A stretch of DNA of 64,000 bases from Nematostella vectensis (Eukaryota > Cnidaria > Anthozoa > Actiniaria > Edwardsiidae), in assembly GCF_932526225.1 (NCBI RefSeq), contig NC_064047.1, forward strand, positions 6,633,501 to 6,697,500, given 5' to 3'. This document shows, in pieces, positions 57,267 through 64,000 of this stretch (position 1 is its first letter; each line of letters begins with the position of its first letter). Both the position numbers and the translations under genes were made by a program. A model generated the notes under the pieces. It was given only the letters and a program-made list of their open reading frames with translations, did not search any database and was not told the origin of the DNA.

Positions 57267-60207
57267 TTTGCACGAATGGAGAACGTGGTTGATCGAAAAT
57301 TGGCTGATCTTGACGCCTTTCGATGGCGCTCTCGCGTATATGGAGACAGTTCCACCGTTCTGCTATTAACTTGAGCAAACCATTAACTTGTTTCGAACAC
57401 CCAGGTGATTTTCAAAACATGGTTGCCCTATCCGGCATGGAAATTCATCAATTCCCGTCCAGCACGGATTGAAAGCTATTCAAGAGCGGTAAATGTAAGC
57501 AAAGTATAATCTACATAAAAATACTCACTGTATGTTTTCCAGACTCGTGCTGATTCCAACCAATCAGATCGTTTCCGATTGATTAAAGGAACGCCCCACA
57601 GCGCGTCAATCAATGTCACCTGTCAGTTCGTTTAATTTACCCCTGCAGCTGATTGGTCGAGAAAATAAGCTAAGCAAAGTAGGCAAATGCATGTGTTGTT
57701 TTTGATGCGAAATCCCGATGTATTTACATAGTATTTATTCTAAAACAGATCAGGCCTTTCTTTAATTATTGGTGAAAATAGGCTTGTATTCATAACAGTC
57801 ACTTCGAATCTATGATCCGGCTTCAGAGATAATATCCAATTTTTACGAGCTTCGCGCGTCGTGTCCGTAACCGTGCAGTTGACAACAAGAACACAAAATT
57901 CACACGTATTCATCGATTTGCCGCTTTTATCATACTAGTAACCTGATACCTACTGCAATTAACTTCGGCGTTTTCCATCCAACGTAATAGCCTACTGTTT
58001 ATGTCTGTGTGTATTTTTCTTCTGGGCGCTAAATCGTTAAAAAACATCCTAGCGGATAAGCCGGTTGTGGCTTATAGTCTAAACACATTCTGGACTAAAG
58101 TTTTTGCCGAAAATTATTCACGGTGATTGTAGCCGTAAGGTCAAAAGGCGGCGAACTTTGAGCATTAGCGCGCTGCTTTGTTCTATAGAGTTGTGTTTGT
58201 TTTTAGCGATCAGGGTTGTATTTTTTTTTTCGAATTCCGTATTTGTGTCTGAGGTCACGAAATAGCATTTGCTCGGCCTATCATCAGTCGCTCGGAGGCC
58301 GATCGTTTTACTTCACTTACTCAAAGTTTGATGAATTATACTTAATGTTTATCCCGGCTTCACGCAAGCGTTGAACAAAAAAGCCGCCCCGTGATACCAC
58401 CATAGCGCCCTTTTACGTGTGAAATACAAAAGATTATTGATTGAATTCGCGTTTGTTCATACAGCCGATTCATGTCTATCACCACTCAACATCCAGATGT
58501 AATTTTTATCGAAAAAAGCAAAATAAAACAGAAATAGAATTATATTTTATTATACTAGGCTTCATTATCGACGGGGGCTAATCAGCGAAAAAGCACAACA
58601 ACTTGTTACGATTATATATCCATCAGCCTGGGTTCTATAAGGTGGCTTTCCTATCAAGGCCAAAGTCATGAATTCATTTAATTCCTTTGTAGATACCTTG
58701 GATTTCTGATGTCCAAACAAATCGTGTCGTTTTATCTAAGAGAGTGTATTGTCTAAGGAAGCCGCAAAGATATTCCACGAATATAATTGCCTGGGGTCAT
58801 TCGGTTTCGCGGAGTAAACTACCATTCAGCACAGCATGGGATAATGCAATTACCTAACGCTGGAATCACGACAAGCTTTACCGAGCACACGAAACAAGTT
58901 TTTGTGAACAAAACGTTAACCTTGAACGGGTGCGGTCGTACAAAAAGTGTGAAAGAAAAAAGAAGGGATGGACCATTTGAAATCGGACGGGTCCATAACG
59001 GAATGCACCCAAAAAGGACCGAGCAAAAATCGAAAAATAATTGTGTAAAAATCGAGAAACACAATATGTTTAAAAGGTGTCAACATAACAAGCAAAATAC
59101 CACATACAAGATCATTTATTTTCAAAATAAGAGATAAAACCATCCATAAACTTGTTTACTGTATAACGACGTAACATAATCAGGAAGCTTAGCAATTATT
59201 TCAAATTTTGACACAGATATTTTAGTTGAACCAACTCGCAGCGAAAAAAAATATATTGATAAGAAAAAGACATATACGGAAAATGATGTTCTTAGCCACA
59301 CCTTTATTCAAACTACATTAGATTTTCAATCAGTACCTTATTTCACGAGTTCTTTTTTAGTTTTCAATTCTCTCCAATCACGTAATTCACGAAAGGAAAT
59401 TCGAACGTTGGCAACAAAATTAAATGCTCAGAAGTGTCTATTATTGACAATTTTTGTTCTTTTTTCGATGAACATCCTTAAATTTTAACCTTCCATTAAA
59501 TCTTTAAGTCAGAGGTTCACAATGATCGACAGAAGATAAAACAGAGAATGCGGCACCCCGTTTCAAATGCCAAGTTTCGCCCAGCTGTGAAATAATTGGA
59601 TTCTTCGAATACTCATTGCGATGAAAGAGCCACTACATTCACGTTTCTATATTTCCGTTCACGTTTCAAGAAAACCTGATGGGAAATAGCCCAAACCAAG
59701 TCGTTCTAACCAGGTTTCAGGTGCACGGAGATGGACCGTGAGGCGGCGTGGAGCCTAGGCGAGCTCACCAAAATCCTATCCAACCTCGTCCCAACCCCAT
59801 ATTGAAAAATATCCAGAAGTCCCTGGGGACTGTTTGACTCTACCACAGATGAAAAAAACCCTGATGGCTTGGTTATATTTTTATCTCACTAAATCCTAAA
59901 AAACTGACTCCAATAGATAGTGATATTTTCACTCGTCGAGCCCATACGCTAAACTAGCACGAACACCTGTTCACAACCAATCAATAAAAACTCATAACGG
60001 CCCTTGTTACAAAATGCCTCCTCCTTTCTTTTCTATAGGCAATTTCTCTGGGCAATTTTCTGTAGTAGAAAATTGAAACCGACAGGGGGTCAGATCTATC
60101 GAAAACGCCTTGAAAAATTATGAAGTCAATGAAGAAATATTTCCTGCAACAGCCATGGGGTTTTATATGGAACCTTTTAAAATTTGGATAATAAGCTGAT
60201 TGTACCC
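57267..60207. other. Frizzled upstream region and spacer, no gene seen
   Basis: The first 400 bases hold CCAAT-type motifs (accaatcag near 57559, a ctgattggtc inverse near 57649) that may belong to the Frizzled promoter on the minus strand. The rest is AT-rich with small, unsupported open frames. Confidence 0.45.
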
Positions 60208-60391
60208 CTGTAATGCCACAAAATGTAATGCCTAACAAAAAACGTAATACATGTCGCCTCAAAATGCGCCACAGGAAAAAAGGGAGTTGCATTTTGTCGT
60301 AAAAGGCATTTATATTCTGTATTCTATTTTGTGGCGAGATGTATTACTTTATGAGCGAGATGTTCTGATGTTACGTTTTGTGACTTTACAG
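60208..60391. mobile_element. Short inverted-repeat element (CTGTAATGCCACAAAATG ends)
   Basis: The left ctgtaatgccacaaaatgta, with an inner cgtaatacatgtcgcc, pairs with the right ttacgttttgtgactttacag and the inner ggcgagatgtattac. Length 184 bp. No coding content. Confidence 0.65.
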
Positions 60392-60928
60392 TTGCTCTTT
60401 TAGCCTTTTCTTGCCCCAGTCACAGATAAGGGCAATCCCTCGACTTTTCACGTCGTTTACTAACCAAAGGATAACGTGAATAATATCATATATCAAGATT
60501 TCGTTATCGGATATAAGCATATCCTTGAAAAAAATAAAGTCTCTATTTTTGCCAATGTCTCAGAAGTGGAACCTGGATTTTTTTAGGATGTTCCTGGATC
60601 TATACTTTGTTTTTTTGAAGAAAAATTAAAAGAGCAAAGCGCGCGTTTAACGATTTTCCCTCGAACCAAATCAGAATGCAACAAAAAACGTAAATACGAC
60701 GTCACAATACCAAACAAGAGCGCGCATACAACTAAAAACGCCGACGGTTTGCAAAGTTTACCTGACAAAACCACGGCTGGACTTTTGCGTACGATACGAG
60801 ATCAAAGTTCTTTTACTCTCTGGAAGCGCGCCTGCTTTGTATATAAGCACCCTAATCAGTTATTTCGTAATGTCTTTTTACTTGTATGGTGTTCCATCTT
60901 CCGCGCATCGGATTGGTTTGTCCACGCA

Positions 60929-61309
60929 CTATAGGAGAATTTGACTCAGAAATGATGTCTAATGTCTTTTTAGTGGTGAAAATAGCACGCATTTGTACCT
61001 CCGGCGAGCTCCGTTCCTACGCGTTACCAAAAACCACTTTCAAACGACGCGCTTTGTAAACGCCGCCGCCTGGGAAATAGGTAACTCGACCCCCAGTGGC
61101 AGATTTTTTCCCCTTCCCCACTAATAACTATATAAGAAAAAAACGCGCCACTGGGGTCGTTACCCATTTACCAGGCGGGGGCGGTTACAAAGCGCGTCGT
61201 TTGAAAATGGTACGAGGTGACGCGTAGGGACAGAGCTCGCCGGAGGAGCGAAAATGTAAACAGAAGAACATTAGACATCATTTTGGAGTCAAATCATTCT
61301 ATCCTATAG
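60929..61309. mobile_element. 381-bp foldback MITE (CTATAGGA...TCCTATAG)
   Basis: Long inverted arms: ctataggagaatttgactca, tgatgtctaatgt and ctccggcgagctccgttcct on the left face gacagagctcgccggagg, acattagacatca and gagtcaaatcattctatcct on the right. The centre (gccactggggtcg and its inverse) also pairs. Almost the whole element could fold as one hairpin. Confidence 0.85.
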
Positions 61310-61772
61310 CCCTTAGTTTGTCGCTATTTTTGAACCCGTGTCACCTTACAAAGCCACAACGGTTTGCAGACCTGACTCGTGAAAGAAAAAGACCCGAACT
61401 TTCGCAACTCGTGGCTGACTCGAAGTAAAATCTAGCAAGAAAAATGAGTAGCCTACTTACTAGAAAATGCTTTTTGTCAAACATCGAGAATCCTTTGCCA
61501 GCTAGGACGAAGAGGACTGGTTCGGTTTAGACATGCAATAAGAGAAACCACAGCTCATCTTTTTTTGTGCTACTGTTTAGCAGCTTTCGCGCAGGAATAA
61601 GGCGGGGGACGGGTAGATACTGTAAACTACACAGGATACCAGTTTTTTTTATCAAAGATATGTCTCTGGAAGACTATTTATACAATTCTCGAAAATTCGT
61701 CCTGTACAGTAAATACAACACATATTTCAATATACACTACAATGTAAAATAAAAGGCGACTATGCTATCATT

Positions 61773-63584
61773 CTACTTCTTCTTTCCTTTAGATGGCGTT
61801 TTCCGTCCGCCTTTTGCTGTTGATACGCTTTTCCGGCTCTTGCTACGACCCGGGGAGGGGGAGCGATCCTTTTTATCGGCCTCGGCTTGCTCCTCTTTAC
61901 TTTTATCGGCGTCGAGGAATTTCTGTCGGTACTGCTCTCTCGCAGCCGTCACCTCGTGGCGCGCCTTGTCCAGCGCCGCCTACAATAGAGCACGCACAGT
62001 GTTAATATTGTGAAGATGGATACACACATCGATGATCGATTTGTAAAGCCCCGTGCAAACTGCGCCAGCACCTGCCAGCATTGCTGGCGAATTTTCGCTT
62101 GACTGACTATAGGACAAAGGAAATGTCAAAATGGGAAATGGGCTTTCTGACATTTCATTTGTCTTGTGGTCAGTCGAGCAAGAATTCGCCAGCAATGCTG
62201 GCAGGTGCTGGCGCAGTTTGCACGGGGCTTAACATATAGAGTAATAGTTGCTATGGCTTAGGTAACCAAGTACCTAATAGTTACTATTAATCGCGAGCAC
62301 TTAATTTCGCGAAAAAAAAAGGTTAGAAAATTTTCGCGATACAAAATTTCGCGGGGCAAGATTATCTTCTAAGGTAAAAGGAATTTCAATTAAATGTCAA
62401 CACTAAAACTTTTTTCCTCGAGAACGTCATTAAATACAGCAAAACGAAAATGTAGTAAACACGTCATTCCTTATATCAACATGTAATATTTATGTTTTGC
62501 AGTCGCCATCGCCTTTACCTTTAATAGCTCAGTTGCTAGAGTGGTTTTCAAAATCCCGTAAAATACTGTTTAGTTTATTTAGTACAAATACACTGTAATG
62601 TTTTTGTTCTCTTTTGTTCTAGCTTGTCTATTACACTCTAACAATCACATTTTGTTTCACTTCTAAGGCTTACGTACTAACAAATAGATCTGATTTGAGT
62701 AGGCAACGAGACGCAGTCGAGTGGCTGTTGTTTGGTGAGCGCATGCGCATGCTGACGGCAAGTGTATATGTTTGTCCTCTAATAGCACATGGACCCTTGA
62801 CCAATCAGAGCGTGATTTACGAGTGTAGTTGTATTAGTAGTAATATAAGTTGCCAATGGCTACCATGCAAAGCTACGTTGCTATGGCCACCGTGGTAATG
62901 CACACCTCTACATATTCCGTAGTTATTAGATGTAGCTAAGGATGTCTTATGGCACCTTACATTGCTAGGGTTACCGAACTGGCGCATACCTGTATCTCCT
63001 CAGCTGTCAGTAGCTGTTTCTCTTTCGTCGCGTTCCGCTCCAAACGGTCTTGCTCCCTTCGTGCTTCTACCTCGTCCCGTCGTGCCTTGAACGCGCGGAA
63101 TACCTCCTGACGTAACAGTTGGCGCCGTTCCTCCTCGGTTTCATCCATCAACACAGGGTTACCACCACGAGACCTGAAACAGCAACACGGTTATTGTCAC
63201 AATAGGTGCTTATATGGTTTTGTCAGATGGGATGGTTTAAATTTAAAACTGGAAAATCGAGTTGTCATGGTACACGAAGGACCTAAGCGCTAATGAATAA
63301 AAAACACATTATTTGATATAATTTAAAAATAACCATCCAAAAACAACACTCAACTAGCGAAATACAATTATAACAAATATCACAATAGCATTCACGAAGA
63401 TGGATACTTTTATTATAACACTTAGTAATGTGTCAGGACGAAAAAAACAATGGCGACTGGCATAGGTCGTACCTGATAATCTTTGGTGGGTCAAGAGGTC
63501 GTAAGACTTGGTCTGGTTCTTTTGAAGGTGGGGCGAGGGTAAGATCACCCTCAGCTTCGGACTGCACGGGAGATGGCGCGGTGA
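61773..63584 (-). CDS. C-terminal part of a charged coiled-coil protein, 3 exons, continues beyond window
   Basis: Exons in transcript order 63584-63473, 63173-62990 and 61979-61773 join in phase with GT/AG borders and end in TAG; they give 167 codons before the stop. Seen: a Pro/Glu-rich lead (SEAEGDLTLAPPSKEPDQ), a strongly charged helix (ETEEERRQLLRQEVFRAFKA and on, with REQDRLERNATKEKQLL), a second helix (ALDKARHEVTAAREQYRQKF) and a basic Ser/Lys/Arg tail (SPSPGRSKSRKS, TPSKGKKK). I do not recognise the family. Heptad-like Glu/Arg/Gln helices with a basic tail occur in cytoskeletal and axonemal proteins, but this is only a hint. The 5' part lies right of the window. Confidence 0.72.
62046..62230. 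mobile_element. MITE, family D, full-length near-perfect palindrome
   Basis: A 185-bp element begins aagccccgtgcaaactgcgc and ends with its exact inverse gcgcagtttgcacggggctt. The inner segments caccagcattgctggc-like, gactgac and gacaaaggaaatgtca also pair. It sits in the last intron of the coiled-coil gene. Deleted relatives are at 24650-24764 and 53275-53391. Confidence 0.9.
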
Positions 63585-64000
63585 CTACAAAAGAAACAAA
63601 TCACATTAATAATAATAACAAAATAATAATAAATAGTTTATTCAAACCAATAGCAGTTTAACAACTGAATTGTTGGCTAAGTGCGCAAGTGACTATACAA
63701 CAAGTAATTAATTAATTAGGCATAAACTTCACAGTTACAAATTTACAAAATCTATCAGTCCTGGTCGGGTGGAGACGGTGTTGACTGAATACGTAGAGGG
63801 AATTGAAAAGGATATGCTGTTTATTATAGGATAGAGGGTGTGTTCTGGCCCGATTCACGCCATGAAGCGAGTGCATAATGAGTCGCGCCTTGTGGCGAGA
63901 TTAGGGATACCTGCACTAGCGAGTGCCACTTCATAACGAACACCGGGCCATTAAACAATTATATTAAATCCAAACCCGTACATCATTACTGGTCTGCTCT
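63585..64000. other. Intron of the coiled-coil gene running off the right edge
   Basis: No further exon was found. A possible element piece spans 63840-63950, with tgttctggcccg near its left and cgggcca near its right, a weak inverted match. It contains gtcgcgccttgtggcgaga and cactagcgagtgcca hairpins. Confidence 0.4.

Noticed and set aside
58787-59137. Plus-strand 116-residue frame
   Set aside because: Composition is Lys/Asn/Thr-rich, as expected for AT-rich non-coding DNA. No domain or splice context, and it overlaps open frames on the other strand.

Overview
The window looks like nuclear genomic DNA of an early-branching animal, most likely an anthozoan cnidarian (sea anemone or coral). 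That is an inference. It rests on AT-rich intergenic DNA, GT-AG introns at positions that fit bilaterian-type genes, intronless seven-transmembrane receptors, a Frizzled-4-type receptor, a gasdermin-family gene, and many short inverted-repeat (MITE-like) elements. No bacterial operon, rRNA gene, CRISPR array or virus was seen.

Layout. 1-2715 (+): the 3' half of a four-exon class A GPCR. 5197-6249 (-): an intronless class A GPCR. 6.25-25.7 kb: no gene that I can support; it holds three minisatellite-type blocks (7.17-7.97, 8.27-8.61, 17.78-19.03 kb), G-rich duplications and MITEs. 25750-42.1 kb (-): a nearly complete 13-exon NPAT orthologue, the LisH-domain activator of histone genes. It was rebuilt here by matching splice phases and conserved motifs, including a detached last exon at 25750-25842. 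A palindromic E2F-type site lies just upstream of a plausible first exon. 45.7-52.65 kb (+): a gasdermin-family pore-forming protein of 440 residues in seven coding exons, with a TATA-type promoter and a 5' UTR exon, divergent from NPAT. 55659-57266 (-): an intronless Frizzled-4-like Wnt receptor. 61773-63584 and on past the right edge (-): the 3' end of an unrecognised coiled-coil gene.

The genes do not form an operon or a shared pathway: two neuropeptide-type receptors, a histone-locus cell-cycle factor, an innate-immunity executioner and a Wnt receptor are simply neighbours. What unites the window is a dense layer of small non-autonomous DNA transposons in introns and spacers. Several families recur: a TA-flanked Tc1/mariner-like foldback (two copies), a TTAA-flanked piggyBac-like element, a 185-bp near-perfect palindrome (three forms), a family with CATGGGTA-type ends (three copies), and hAT-like elements with long G/C runs.

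Limits: exons were called by eye from GT/AG sites, frame and motif similarity recalled from the families. Short exons, UTRs and the first coding part of NPAT are uncertain.
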